Positions 17,737 through 27,090 of a DNA stretch of 64,000 bases are shown one piece after another; positions within the stretch are counted from its first letter, which is position 1, and each line of letters begins with the position of its first letter. Below the pieces are notes generated by a model that made no database searches, was not told the origin of the DNA, and saw nothing but the letters and a program-made list of their open reading frames with translations. The translations under genes and the position numbers were made by a program. This DNA is from Halosimplex litoreum (lineage in GTDB: Archaea; Halobacteriota; Halobacteria; Halobacteriales; Haloarculaceae): contig NZ_CP065856.1 in NCBI RefSeq assembly GCF_016065055.1, positions 2,603,836 to 2,667,835 on the forward strand, in the 5' to 3' direction.

Positions 17737-18702
17737 ATGCGCGCAGTTCGCTTGCACGACCACGGCGGCCCCGAGGCCCTCGGGGTCGAGGACATCGACC
17801 GTCCGACCCCCGCGTCGGACGAACTGCTCGTCGAAGTGGCGGCGGCCGGCGTCAACCCCGTCGACACCTACTTCCGCGAGGGGTCGTACGAGCCCGTCGG
17901 CCTCCCGTTCACGCCGGGGGTCGACGTCGCCGGCGTCGTCGCCGCGACCGGCGACGGCGTCGCGGGGTTCGCCGAGGGCGACCGGGTGTTCGGCACCGGG
18001 GTCGGCAACGCCGGCCACCAGGGCGCCTACGCCGAGTACGCGACCGTCCCCATCGACCGCGTCGTCGCCCTGCCCGAAGGCGTGGACCTGACCGAGGCCG
18101 GCGCCGCGGGCGTCGCGGCGGTCACCGCCTGGCGCGCGCTGGTCGACCACGCCGCCCTCGACCCCGCCGAACACTGCCTCGTCCACGGCGGGTCGGGCGG
18201 CGTCGGCCACGCGGCCGTCCAGATCGCCGACGCCGTCAGCGCTCGTGCGATCACGACCGCCAGCGAGAGCTATCACGACGCGCTCGCCGACCTGGGCGCC
18301 GACACGGTACTGAACTACGGCCGCGACGACCTCGCCGACGCGGTCCTCGAAGCGTCCGACGGCGGCGTCGACGCGGTGCTCGATCACCGACTCGACGACT
18401 ATTTGCAGTTCGACGCCGACGTGGCCGCCCAGGGCGCCCGCGTCGTCGGTATCGGCGAGAACAGTCCCGACCCGGGGTTCACGAACGACGGCGCCGCCCG
18501 CTCGAAGGACGTGTCCTACCAGTTCATGTCGATGTTCAACATGCCCGACCTGCGCGCGGGCCTGGCCGGCGTCGCCGACCTGATGGAACGCGACCGGCTG
18601 TCGATCGAGTGCGCCCGCAGCTACGATCTGGCGGAGGCCGGCGAGGCACAGCGTGCGGTCGTCGAGGACAGCTTTTTCGGCAAACTCGTCGTCGAGCCCT
18701 GA
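17737..18702 (+). CDS. NADPH:quinone reductase-like zinc-independent MDR oxidoreductase
   Basis: A 321-aa member of the quinone oxidoreductase branch of the medium-chain dehydrogenases. The N-terminal GroES-like domain begins MRAVRLHDHGGPEALGVEDI and contains AAGVNPVDTYFREG. The Rossmann domain carries VHGGSGGVGHAAVQIA, the NADPH-binding loop. No structural or catalytic zinc cysteines are present, as expected for this branch. The reaction is probably one- or two-electron reduction of quinones or enones by NADPH. It has its own TATA box. Confidence 0.92.
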   Translation: MRAVRLHDHGGPEALGVEDIDRPTPASDELLVEVAAAGVNPVDTYFREGSYEPVGLPFTPGVDVAGVVAATGDGVAGFAEGDRVFGTGVGNAGHQGAYAEYATVPIDRVVALPEGVDLTEAGAAGVAAVTAWRALVDHAALDPAEHCLVHGGSGGVGHAAVQIADAVSARAITTASESYHDALADLGADTVLNYGRDDLADAVLEASDGGVDAVLDHRLDDYLQFDADVAAQGARVVGIGENSPDPGFTNDGAARSKDVSYQFMSMFNMPDLRAGLAGVADLMERDRLSIECARSYDLAEAGEAQRAVVEDSFFGKLVVEP

Positions 18703-18841
18703 CGCCGCGAGCGGGTCGGGCTCCTGGCTCCGCCGGCGGAGCGTCGGGCGAGCCGGAGCGGCCCCGCAGACCGGTTCGTCAGCGGTGGCGGTCCGTCGGG
18801 ATCCCCGCGGCGATCCGGCGGCGACGCGACGGGCACTGGAC

Positions 18842-20050
18842 TCACTCACCGGTCGGCAGCTGTCCAGCCCGGGCGAGGACGAACATCCCGACGGCGACGA
18901 GCGCGACCACGACCGCGTAGGCGCGGAAGACGCCGTCGTAGGGGATCCCGAACTGGTAGAACGTCCCGACGGCGACCCCGCCGGGAGCCTGCATGAGCAT
19001 CATGACGGCGCTGTAGCCCGAGTAGGCGCTGGCGCGGTTCTCGTCGGGAAACGAGTCCAGCAGATAGGCGTCGGCGACCGGAAACAGACCGTGGACGATC
19101 AGGCTCATGACGATAGAGACGGCGGCGACCGCGACCCACGAGGAGACGAGCGTGAGCGCGAACAGGGTGACGACGAACCCGCCGAGGACGGCGAGCAGGA
19201 CGGAGAGGTAGTCGAAGCGGTCGGCCAACCGGCCGGCGACGACGAACGACGGGACGCCGGCGGCGAAGGTGATAGTCAGGAGGGTGTTGGCCGGACCGGC
19301 CGCGAACCCTTTGGCGCCGAGATACGTGACGTAGAAGTTGAACACGCCCTGCCAGACGAACCCGGTGACGCCGACGAAGACGACGCCCGCGGCGACCAGT
19401 CGCCACTGGGCGCGGATCGCTCCCAGCAGGTCGCGGTCGTCGACGCCGGCGTCGGGCAGGTCGGCCCGCCGGACCGCGAGGACGAACAGGAGGGTGACGA
19501 CGACGGCGAGGACGGCCAGCGCGCGGAAGGAGAGGCGCCACGACCCGCGGGCGATGGCGACCGAGACGAGGAACGGGGCGGCGACGGCGGCGATCTGCGA
19601 GGACATGCCGCGCAGACCGACCGCCAGGCCGACTCGCTCGGGGTAGAGTTCGCTGACGAGGGGGTTGGCGGCGATGAAGAACACGCCGGAGGCGAGGCCG
19701 ACGAACAGCGCGCCGACGACGGTGACGCGAATCGACGGCGAGAACGCGGTGAACGCGGCCGCCGCGGCGAGACCGAGGCCCATTCCGGTGAGGACGCGGT
19801 GGCGCGAGACGAGCGTGAGGAGGTACCCCGTCGGCAGTCGCGGGAGTGCGCTGCCGACCCAGACGGCGGTGGCGGCCAGCCCCGCCGTGGCGGGGCTGAC
19901 GCCCGTGCGGATGAAGTAGTCGACCAGCGGCGCGAAGGCGATCCGCCCGAAGTTCACCAGGAAGGAGAAGGCGCAGATGGAGACGAACACGCCGGCCCGG
20001 CCGCGGGGCTTGGCGGCGGTCGTCGCGCCCGAGGCCTCGCTCGTGGTCAC
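18842..20050 (-). CDS. Major facilitator superfamily transporter
   Basis: A 402-aa carrier with about 12 membrane helices in two six-helix bundles. I chose GTG at 20050 because the hydrophobic first helix (AGVFVSICAFSFLVNFGRIA) then starts about 20 residues in; the frame upstream is arginine-rich and looks untranslated. LPTGYLLTLVSRHR fits the loop 2-3 motif of MFS. AGRLADRFDYLS in the second half is the symmetric equivalent. The substrate cannot be predicted. It is convergent with the quinone reductase and lies about 100 bp from the end of the histidine kinase gene. Confidence 0.9.
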   Translation of the reverse strand: MTTSEASGATTAAKPRGRAGVFVSICAFSFLVNFGRIAFAPLVDYFIRTGVSPATAGLAATAVWVGSALPRLPTGYLLTLVSRHRVLTGMGLGLAAAAAFTAFSPSIRVTVVGALFVGLASGVFFIAANPLVSELYPERVGLAVGLRGMSSQIAAVAAPFLVSVAIARGSWRLSFRALAVLAVVVTLLFVLAVRRADLPDAGVDDRDLLGAIRAQWRLVAAGVVFVGVTGFVWQGVFNFYVTYLGAKGFAAGPANTLLTITFAAGVPSFVVAGRLADRFDYLSVLLAVLGGFVVTLFALTLVSSWVAVAAVSIVMSLIVHGLFPVADAYLLDSFPDENRASAYSGYSAVMMLMQAPGGVAVGTFYQFGIPYDGVFRAYAVVVALVAVGMFVLARAGQLPTGE

Positions 20051-20154
20051 GGTCTCCGGTCGCAGCCGCGGTCGGTTTAAGCCCGCGCTCGCGGCCAAAG
20101 GTTCCCGTTTGCGGTGCGGTGACGAACGGCTCGGGGTCCGACGAGCTGGTCGCG

Positions 20155-22113
20155 CTAGCGGAACAGCAGCGTCGGTGGCCGGGCGACGTCGTCGATCGAA
20201 GCGCCGTCGTCGATGCCGGGCAGACGAACTCGCGCGACGGTGCCGCCGCCGTTTGCCGGCTCGACCTGGAAGGAGCCGCCGTATCGCGTGACGACCCAGT
20301 TGACCAGCCACAGCCCCAGCCCGGAGCCGTGTTCGAGCGCCGTCTCCCGGCCGTGCTCGACGACCGCCGACTCCATCGGGTCGATCCCCGGGCCGTCGTC
20401 GACGACGGAGACGACGACCCAGTCGCCGTCGTCGACGGCGGTCACTTCGACGGCCGGATCGGGCCCTTCGACCCCGTGTTCGAGCGCGTTCTCGACGAGT
20501 TCCGACAGCGCCCGCCGGAGTTCGGTGCCGGCGCAGATCCCTCTCTCGGTCTCGACGCTCGTCTCGACGCTCGCTCGCCGGGGTCGACCGCCGTCGGCGT
20601 CGCGGGCCACGTCGACCGCGCTGGCGACCAATTCGGCCACGTCGAGACGTTCGTGGACGGGGTCGTGCCGTGCGAACTCCTCCAGGTCACGGGCTTTGTC
20701 GCTCAGCGCTACCAGATTCTCGGCGCTCGTCTCGATGCGCGCCCCGAGGTCGGCCGGCTCGTCTTCGTCCGTCCGAAGCATCTCGCCGAACGCCATGAAC
20801 GGGCTGACGTCGTTCGCGAGGTTGTGCCTCAGCACCCGATTGAGCAGCGCACGGAGTCGCTCGGCACGCTTGCGCTCGGTCACGTCGTTCTGGAAGCCCA
20901 GGTAGTGGGTCACCTCTCCGGCGTCGTTCTCGATGGGGCTGAGCTGGACGCGATTCCAGAACGGGCTCCCGTCGGCCCGGTAGTTCACGATCTCCGTCGA
21001 GACCGATTCGCCCGCCTCGATCCCAGCTTTGAGCGTCGCGACCGCGTCGGGGTCGGTCGCCTCGCCCTGGAGGAACCGGCAGTTCCGACCGAGCATCTCC
21101 GCGGGGTCGTGGCCCGTCACGCGACCGAACCCCTCGTTGACGTAGACGAGCGGGCGACCGGAGTCGGTGTTGTCCGCGAGCGAGATGCCGATCTCGGCCT
21201 CGTCCATCGCACGATTTTTGATCCGTAGTTCCCGCTCGCGCTCCTTTCGGGCGGACACGTCACGACCGACGCCCTGGACGCCGACGACTTCGTCGCCGTC
21301 GCGGATCGGCGTCGCGTTCACTTCGAGCGCGACGGAGTTCCCCTCGGCGTCCAGAAACGTGAGTCCCAGCCCTTCGACGGCCTCGCCGTCGAGGACCGAC
21401 GAGAGTCCTTCCGTGGCGTCGTCGACGGAGGACTCGCGGACGTGATCCACGACCGGTCGGTCGACCAGCGCCTCGGGGTCGTACCCGAGGACGCGCTCGA
21501 CCGCGGCCGAGACGTACGTGAACCGCGTGTCCCGGTCCACGCGAAAGAGGATGTCGAAACTGTTCTCGGCGATCCCTTCGAAGCGCCGCTTCTCGCGAGC
21601 CAGCCGGTCTGCACGCTCGTGCAGTTCCCGCTCGTGGTCGCGCCGTTCGATGGCCTGCCCGACCAGCTTGGCGAGCAACTCGACGAACAGCTGTTCGGCC
21701 TCGGAAAACGGCGCGTCGCGCTCCAGGTCGTCGGCGAAACACACCGTCCCGTAGACCTCGTCGTCGAGTTCGACGCGCACGCCGATGTACGTTCCGAGTT
21801 CGAAAGTTCGGAGCGCCTGGTCGGAGACGAGCGGCGACGACCCGGCGTGCTGGACGGCCAGTGACTCCTCGACCTCGACGGTCCGCTTGCAGTAGGCCCG
21901 GTCGATCGGGCAGGTCTCGCCCGGCTGGATCAGGTCGTGGTCACCGACCGACTGGACGATCTCCTGACGACCGTCCGCGACGCGAGTCAGGAACCCGAGG
22001 TCGAGCGAGAGGTAGTCCGTGCCCAGCGAGAGCGCGTCGGCGACCTGTGAGTCCAGGCCCTCGGCACTGGCGAACACCTCGTAGAGCGACTCCCGATATC
22101 CGCTCGCGTTCAT
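20155..22113 (-). CDS. GAF-PAS-LOV sensor histidine kinase
   Basis: A 652-aa soluble sensor kinase. The order is: GAF domain (about 15-155), a PAS domain (about 175-290), a second PAS domain (about 300-413) with the full LOV photoreceptor signature, and a HisKA/HATPase module (about 420-640). In the LOV domain, GRNCRFLQG places the flavin-adduct Cys at 345. NYRADGSPFWN gives Asn377 and Asn387, and LGFQNDVT gives Gln408. The phospho-acceptor His is in RVLRHNLAND (about 430). The ATPase has ELVENALEHG and DDGPGI with a G-rich lid. No membrane helices are seen. The partner response regulator is not adjacent. Blue-light sensing is inferred from the intact LOV residues. Confidence 0.92.
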   Translation of the reverse strand: MNASGYRESLYEVFASAEGLDSQVADALSLGTDYLSLDLGFLTRVADGRQEIVQSVGDHDLIQPGETCPIDRAYCKRTVEVEESLAVQHAGSSPLVSDQALRTFELGTYIGVRVELDDEVYGTVCFADDLERDAPFSEAEQLFVELLAKLVGQAIERRDHERELHERADRLAREKRRFEGIAENSFDILFRVDRDTRFTYVSAAVERVLGYDPEALVDRPVVDHVRESSVDDATEGLSSVLDGEAVEGLGLTFLDAEGNSVALEVNATPIRDGDEVVGVQGVGRDVSARKERERELRIKNRAMDEAEIGISLADNTDSGRPLVYVNEGFGRVTGHDPAEMLGRNCRFLQGEATDPDAVATLKAGIEAGESVSTEIVNYRADGSPFWNRVQLSPIENDAGEVTHYLGFQNDVTERKRAERLRALLNRVLRHNLANDVSPFMAFGEMLRTDEDEPADLGARIETSAENLVALSDKARDLEEFARHDPVHERLDVAELVASAVDVARDADGGRPRRASVETSVETERGICAGTELRRALSELVENALEHGVEGPDPAVEVTAVDDGDWVVVSVVDDGPGIDPMESAVVEHGRETALEHGSGLGLWLVNWVVTRYGGSFQVEPANGGGTVARVRLPGIDDGASIDDVARPPTLLFR

Positions 22114-22230
22114 TCGATTCCGCTAGGGACAACGCCGACTTATCCCCTTTGACGCGAGTCTCACAGCTGGATCTGGGGCGGTCGTCTGACGATTCGGGGG
22201 CGACGACGGCGAATCGGGGCTATCAGCCTC

Positions 22231-23025
22231 TCACCGCAGACAGCGCGTCCGGAGGCTGCGGACCCGTCCGAGGCAGTCGGCGACGGCGGCCAGTGCAGGG
22301 CAGTGCCGCTCGCGGTCGCCGTAGAGGAACGAGACCAGGCTCACCCCGTCGACGCCGGAGAGCGGGACCGAGGGGCGCCCGTGGACGAGTCGCTGGCGCT
22401 CGTCGGCCAGGTCGGCGCAGGTCGTCTCGACGTCGGCCAGTCGGTCGTCGAGGCGGCGCAGTCGCTCGGAGTCGGCGCCGTCGAGTTCGGCGGCGACGTC
22501 GTCGAGTCGCCGTTCGCAGGCCGCGAGGTCGTCGCGGACGGTCGTCAGCGAGTCGCGCTCGCGTTCGAGGGCGCGACCGAACCGCGAGCGCTCGTCGACG
22601 GCCCGGTCGGCGGCGGCGGCGAGTGCGCGGTACAGCGGCGGCGTCAGCCGCGTCCCGTCGACGACCTGAGCGGCCACGTCGGCGCCGCACTCGGCGGCGA
22701 GGTTCGCCCGGAGCGTGTCGTCGTACTCGGCTTCGAAGTGCGGGACCGACATCACGGTCTCGCGGTAGGCCGTCCGGACGGTTCCGAGCCCGGTCCCGGT
22801 GGGTGGTTCCGAGCGCACCCCGGCGAGCGTCGGGGCGGACCCGACGACCGTCGGTTCCGTGCCGGCGCTCGCGTTCCCGTCGCTCGTCGCGGGCGTCCAC
22901 GGCTCGACCTTCGAGAGACGGGCGCGAAAGCGGTCGAACGCCCCCCGCTCGTCGGCGATGTACTCGATCTCTCGGTCTACGGTCCCGACGGCGTCGACGA
23001 CTCGGTCGTGTGGTGTCTCCGTCAT
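22231..23025 (-). CDS. Haloarchaeal DUF7260-like protein
   Basis: A 264-aa acidic helical protein with no membrane segments. It begins with a helix (DAVGTVDREIEYIADERGAF). A Ser/Thr/Pro-rich stretch follows, then GLGTVRTAYRETVMSVPHFEAEY, and a long coiled-coil-like region at about residues 150-215 (SRFGRALERERDSLTTVRDD, then ERRLDDVAAELDGADSERLR). It ends with a Cys-containing helix. It resembles the haloarchaea-specific family I remember as DUF7260; the family number is from memory. Function is unknown. Confidence 0.7.
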   Translation of the reverse strand: MTETPHDRVVDAVGTVDREIEYIADERGAFDRFRARLSKVEPWTPATSDGNASAGTEPTVVGSAPTLAGVRSEPPTGTGLGTVRTAYRETVMSVPHFEAEYDDTLRANLAAECGADVAAQVVDGTRLTPPLYRALAAAADRAVDERSRFGRALERERDSLTTVRDDLAACERRLDDVAAELDGADSERLRRLDDRLADVETTCADLADERQRLVHGRPSVPLSGVDGVSLVSFLYGDRERHCPALAAVADCLGRVRSLRTRCLR

Positions 23026-23175
23026 GTGTCCCGGGCGTGATGAGATCTGTCAGCCAGCCCGTGTAACCGGTTGCTATGTGGGGCACGTAGCGTTCCCGAG
23101 GGCTACGTAGTGGCGCTGCCGACGGGGCGAGGGCTCGATCTATCCGGCTCACTACCGACGTTTCCTTCAGCGAAG

Positions 23176-23182
23176 CTTTATT
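23176..23182 (+). promoter_or_regulatory. TATA box of the FMN reductase gene
   Basis: ctttatt lies 24-31 bp upstream of the ATG at 23207 in otherwise GC-rich DNA. This is the usual spacing for a leaderless haloarchaeal transcript. Confidence 0.6.
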
Positions 23183-23206
23183 CGCGCGGTCCGTCGATCC
23201 ACCTAC

Positions 23207-23788
23207 ATGACCCGCCCCGACGTGGTCGCCGTCTGCGGCAGTCGCCGCGAGGGCAGTTACACCCGCCGGGCCCTCCGGATCGCGCTCGACGCGGCTGCCG
23301 AGTCCGGCGCCGACACCGAGTTGCTCGACCTGCGGACGCTCGACCTGCCGCCGTTCGACCCCGACGCCGACGAGGGCGAGGCCGTCGTCGCGTTCAAGCG
23401 CCGCGTCCGTGCGGCCGACGCCGTGATCCTCGGCTCGCCCGTCTACCACGGCTCGTACTCGGCGACGCTGAAGGACGCGCTGGACTACTGCGGCAAAGAG
23501 GAGTTCGCCGACGCGACCGTGGGCCTGCTCGCGACCGCCGGCGGCGGCAGCTACGCGAGTACGTTCGACCACCTCCGTACCGTGGTCCGGTCGGTCCACG
23601 GCTGGACCGTCCCGACGCAGGTCGGCATCCGCGGCGCCCACGACAAGTTCGACGGCGACCGAGTCGTAGAGCCGGGCCTCGAAGACCGCATCCGGCGACT
23701 CGGCCGCGAGGTGGCCGCCAACGCCGACGTGGAACCGGCCGCCCGCCGCCAACGGGGCGTCGCGGCCGCCGCCGACTGCGACGACTGA
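23207..23788 (+). CDS. NADPH-dependent FMN reductase family protein
   Basis: A 193-aa flavodoxin-fold protein. The FMN phosphate-binding loop is CGSRREGSYTRRAL near the N-terminus. The signature GSPVYHGSYSATLKDALDYC is centred at about residue 85, followed by LLATAGGGSYASTFDHLRTV. The family reduces FMN, quinones, azo dyes or chromate with NAD(P)H, and the physiological substrate here is not known. It is preceded by a TATA box and converges with the aldolase gene. Confidence 0.92.
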   Translation: MTRPDVVAVCGSRREGSYTRRALRIALDAAAESGADTELLDLRTLDLPPFDPDADEGEAVVAFKRRVRAADAVILGSPVYHGSYSATLKDALDYCGKEEFADATVGLLATAGGGSYASTFDHLRTVVRSVHGWTVPTQVGIRGAHDKFDGDRVVEPGLEDRIRRLGREVAANADVEPAARRQRGVAAAADCDD

Positions 23789-23819
23789 GTCCGCCGAGCG
23801 GCGACTGCGCTCGGCCGCT

Positions 23820-24731
23820 CTATATGAGATCCAGCGTGCGCAGCGTGCGTTCGAGTTGCACTTCCTCCTCCTCGCTCATCCGCTGGAGCGGCCGCCGCAT
23901 CGGGCCGGGGTCGAACTCGACCTCGGGGTGCAAGTCGAGCGCGGACTTGACGCCGCCGAGGTAGGGTCCCTGGTCGATGGCCTTCCACACGTCGAACACG
24001 CGGCTCTGGAGTTCGCGGGTGCGGGTCTCGTCGCCGTCGACGTAGGACTCGTACAGCTCGACGGCCATCTCCGGGAAGACGTTCGAGACGGCGCTCACCA
24101 GGCCGGTACAGCCGATCTCCAGCTCCGCGAAGAGCAGCGAGTCCAGCCCGGCGAGGTAGGTCAGTTCGGGGTGGCGGTCGATGGCCTGGCCGAGCCACGC
24201 TACGTCGCCGCTGGAGTCTTTGACCCCGACGATCCCGTCGATGGCCGCCAGCCGGTCGAGGGTGTCCAGATCGAGCTTGTTGCCCATCCGGGCGGGGAAG
24301 TGGTAGATGTACACCGGGATGTCGACGGCGGCGGTGACCTCCTCGTAGTGTTCGACGATGGCGTCGTTGTCGATCGGGTAGTAGTAGGGGATACCGACGA
24401 CGACGGCGTCGGCGCCTGCATCCTCGGCGTCGACGGAATAGGAGACGGTGTTTCGGGTGCTGGGCGCGCTGACGCCGGCGATCACGGGCACCTCCGCGCC
24501 CACCTCGCCGACGACCGCCTCGATGACCGCCGCGCGCTCGTCGGGCTTGAGCATCGGGAACTCCCCGTTGGTCCCCAGCGGGAAGACGCCGTGGGCGCCC
24601 CGGTCGACCACGAACCGCGCGTGGGCCGCCGTCGCGTCGAGCGCCAACTCCTCTTCGTCGGTGAAGGCGGTGATCGTCGGCGGGATCACCCCGTGTATCG
24701 ATACGTCGTGCGTCGGGCCAGTGTTCGCCAT
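23820..24731 (-). CDS. kdgA: DHDPS-family aldolase, probably 2-keto-3-deoxygluconate aldolase
   Basis: A 303-aa class I (Schiff-base) aldolase of the dihydrodipicolinate synthase/NAL family. The Schiff-base Lys is in IVGVKDSSGD (about 170), the partner Tyr in VYIYHFPARMG (about 143). The pyruvate-carboxylate loop reads PLGTNGEFPML, not the GTTGE of true DapA, which fits sugar-acid aldolases. In haloarchaea such proteins cleave 2-keto-3-deoxy sugar acids to pyruvate and an aldehyde in the Entner-Doudoroff route. It is the last of three same-strand genes (hydrolase, sugar kinase, aldolase). The specific substrate (KDG, KDGal or the phosphate ester) is inferred. Confidence 0.82.
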   Translation of the reverse strand: MANTGPTHDVSIHGVIPPTITAFTDEEELALDATAAHARFVVDRGAHGVFPLGTNGEFPMLKPDERAAVIEAVVGEVGAEVPVIAGVSAPSTRNTVSYSVDAEDAGADAVVVGIPYYYPIDNDAIVEHYEEVTAAVDIPVYIYHFPARMGNKLDLDTLDRLAAIDGIVGVKDSSGDVAWLGQAIDRHPELTYLAGLDSLLFAELEIGCTGLVSAVSNVFPEMAVELYESYVDGDETRTRELQSRVFDVWKAIDQGPYLGGVKSALDLHPEVEFDPGPMRRPLQRMSEEEEVQLERTLRTLDLI

Positions 24732-24815
24732 CTGTCGATCACTGCACGACCGGTGAGTATGAAGGTGTCGCTACAGGTGAGTGCTGACACCGTTCGAGAG
24801 CGGCGAACGGGCGGC

Positions 24816-25757
24816 CTAGACGACGGAGTCGGGGTCCGGCAACTCGGCCATCCCGCCGGCACGGGTGGTGGCGGCGGCGGCGACGGCGTTCCCACGTTCG
24901 AGGACGGCGCGCAGGTCCCGCTCGCCGCCGGCCAGCGCGTCGACGACACCCGCGGTGAAGGCGTCGCCAGCGCCCGTGGTGTCGACGGCGTCGACGACGT
25001 AGCCCCCGTGGGACGCTTCGGTGGGGCCCCAGGGCGCGTCGGCGGTCGACCTGGCTACGGCGCCGCCCTCGCCCAGCGTGAGGAAGGCGGTGTGGGGGCC
25101 GCGCTCGTGGAGTTGGGGCGCCACGGTGTCGATATCGGCGGTGTCGCCCTCGATTCCGGCCGGTCCCAGGTCCTCGGGTGAGGCCTTGACGGCGTCGACG
25201 GCGGGGAGTATCCGGTCGACCTGTTCCCGGAAGTCGGCGTCGCCCCACAGCTCCGGGCGGGCGTTCAGGTCGAAGACGAGGGTGCAGTCGCGGTCGTTCG
25301 CGCGGTCGACGAGGTCGCGGACGGCGCTGCGGGCGGGGTCGCTGGCCAGCGGGACGCTGCCGACGACGACCCACTCGACGGCGTCGAGGGCGTCGTCGGG
25401 GACGCGACCGGGTTCGAGGCGGGTGTCGGCGGTGCCGTCGCGGTAGAAGGTAAAGCGGGGACCGCTGGTCGGGTCGCCGCTGACGAACGCGAGGGTGGTC
25501 TTGGCCGACGGATCGCGCTCGACGAAGCGGTCGGGGACGCCGCGGTCGGCGAGCGTCTCGACGAGGAAGTCGCCGAAGGGGTCGCTGCCGACGCGGGTCC
25601 AGAACCAGGCGGGGCGGTCGAGCTGGGCGAGGCGGACGGCGACGTTGGCGGGGGCGCCACCCGGTCGGCGGGCGAACGCCTCGGTGGTCGCGAGGGGCGT
25701 GTCGCTCTCGGGCAGGAAGTCGACGAGCGTCTCGCCGGCGACGAGAACGTCGGGCAT
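24816..25757 (-). CDS. PfkB family sugar kinase, fructokinase-like
   Basis: A 313-aa ribokinase-fold kinase. The N-terminal PfkB signature is GGAPANVAVRLAQL, with GSDPFGDFL downstream. The C-terminal signature is DAVDTTGAGDAFTAGVVDAL, whose Asp in GAGD is the catalytic base. The GETLVDFLP start and GGAPANVA motif resemble fructokinases more than classical haloarchaeal KDG kinases. It lies 84 bp upstream of the aldolase gene on the same strand. It could therefore phosphorylate a hexose or keto-deoxy acid in the same pathway. Confidence 0.88.
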   Translation of the reverse strand: MPDVLVAGETLVDFLPESDTPLATTEAFARRPGGAPANVAVRLAQLDRPAWFWTRVGSDPFGDFLVETLADRGVPDRFVERDPSAKTTLAFVSGDPTSGPRFTFYRDGTADTRLEPGRVPDDALDAVEWVVVGSVPLASDPARSAVRDLVDRANDRDCTLVFDLNARPELWGDADFREQVDRILPAVDAVKASPEDLGPAGIEGDTADIDTVAPQLHERGPHTAFLTLGEGGAVARSTADAPWGPTEASHGGYVVDAVDTTGAGDAFTAGVVDALAGGERDLRAVLERGNAVAAAATTRAGGMAELPDPDSVV

Positions 25758-25940
25758 GACCGGGGCTACCGTGCCGACGAGGAAAAATCGCGAGGGTCGA
25801 CGGCGAGCGGACGCCGTCGCGGTTCGGCGAGTCGATGCGCGGACGGCACCGGGGCGCCGGTCACTCCGGCGGTTCGAACTCGGTGTCGGTGCTGGCCTGC
25901 GTGACCGTCCCGCAGTCGGGAGTCGCCCCCCGGCGCGCCC

Positions 25941-26993
25941 TCAGGAGCCGTCAGTCGGTGGCGCGTCCGCCGGTCCGGTGACGCCGTCCAGATACGCGAA
26001 GAAGGCCTTCTTGCGGGCGGTGTTTTCGTCCCAGCGGACGGGCGGCGACTGGTAGCCGTGCCAGTAGTCGTTCTCGCCGGGGTCGAAGTAGCCCCACGAG
26101 GCGCCTGCCTCGATCGCCGCGTCGAGATTCGATTCCGAGCCGAACGCGAAGTGGTCGTCCTCGTTGAAGACGATCGGCATCGGCTCGTAAGAGGAGCGCT
26201 CGCGTACCTGGGCGACCATCTCGCGGATCCGGTCGGGATCGTCGACGCCGTTGCCGTGCAACAGCGCGAAGTCGGAAGCGGCGACCACGTCGTCGGGCGG
26301 GACGACGCCGCCGCTGCAGCTCACGCCGACGGGGTAGCCGAAGCCGTCGCGCTCGATCCCCCGCACGCGCTCGATCAGCTCCGTCACCCTGTCAGCGCCG
26401 ATGATATCGTGGTCGTAGTTGATGTCGCACTCGTTGGCCACCTCGACGAGGACGTTCGTGTACTCCCGATCGAGCAGCCACTCGACGGCCTCGTCGACGG
26501 CGCGTTTCACCGCGGCCTCGTCTTCGAGGACCGCGTCCTGGCCGAAGTAGAACAGGCCGAGGATCACGACCAGCCCCAGCTCGTCGGCCCGGTCGAGGAC
26601 ACGCTCGACGCGTCCCATCCAGTCGGGTTTGAGCGAGCCGTCCGGGCGAAAGGCCGAGACGGTCCAGGGCTGCGTTTCGGAGTACCCTTCGGGGCTGCCA
26701 CACTGGAGGTTCGCGGCGATCGCGCGCAGACCGGACTCGCGATAGGCGGGCAGCGCCGCGCAGAACTCGGCGACGTTGCGCTCGGCGTCCCACGCTCCGG
26801 TGTCTGGGTAGGCCCAGTTGTCCCGGGTCTCGGGGTTGTCGTCGTCGAACCACGCGTGGACGAGACGGGCGTTGAACAGTCGCCCCTCGATCGAGGTCCC
26901 CTCGTGGCTCCGTCCCTCGTAGGTCGGGCGGCCGTCGATCGTGAACCGCTCGCCGTCGATGCCGACACGGGTCGACCGGTCGCTACCGAACAT
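25941..26993 (-). CDS. Clan GH-A glycoside hydrolase-like protein
   Basis: A 350-aa protein with features of a (beta/alpha)8 retaining hydrolase. The start at 26993 gives MFGSDRSTRVGIDGERFTID; the longer upstream frame is arginine-rich. LVEVANECD (about residue 150) supplies the Asn-Glu pair of the clan GH-A acid/base. IVFNEDDHFAF (about residue 285) places a second Glu at a strand end, as expected for the nucleophile. RLFNARLVHAWFDDDN and AANLQCGSPEGYS resemble substrate-cleft segments. The family (GH5-like or unassigned) cannot be named. There is no signal peptide. It heads the sugar kinase/aldolase strand, so it may release the substrate of that pathway. Confidence 0.75.
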   Translation of the reverse strand: MFGSDRSTRVGIDGERFTIDGRPTYEGRSHEGTSIEGRLFNARLVHAWFDDDNPETRDNWAYPDTGAWDAERNVAEFCAALPAYRESGLRAIAANLQCGSPEGYSETQPWTVSAFRPDGSLKPDWMGRVERVLDRADELGLVVILGLFYFGQDAVLEDEAAVKRAVDEAVEWLLDREYTNVLVEVANECDINYDHDIIGADRVTELIERVRGIERDGFGYPVGVSCSGGVVPPDDVVAASDFALLHGNGVDDPDRIREMVAQVRERSSYEPMPIVFNEDDHFAFGSESNLDAAIEAGASWGYFDPGENDYWHGYQSPPVRWDENTARKKAFFAYLDGVTGPADAPPTDGS

Positions 26994-27090
26994 GTCCTCA
27001 GTGGCACGACCCGCCGCAAAACCGTTTCTGATGGGGGCCGATTCCGCCCCGACCGCGGCGAACCGTCCGGGCGAGCCGGCCCCGTCCGAT

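Noticed and set aside
24816-25757. 2-keto-3-deoxygluconate kinase as a firm name
   Set aside because: The N-terminal motif is closer to fructokinases, so I list it only as a PfkB sugar kinase.
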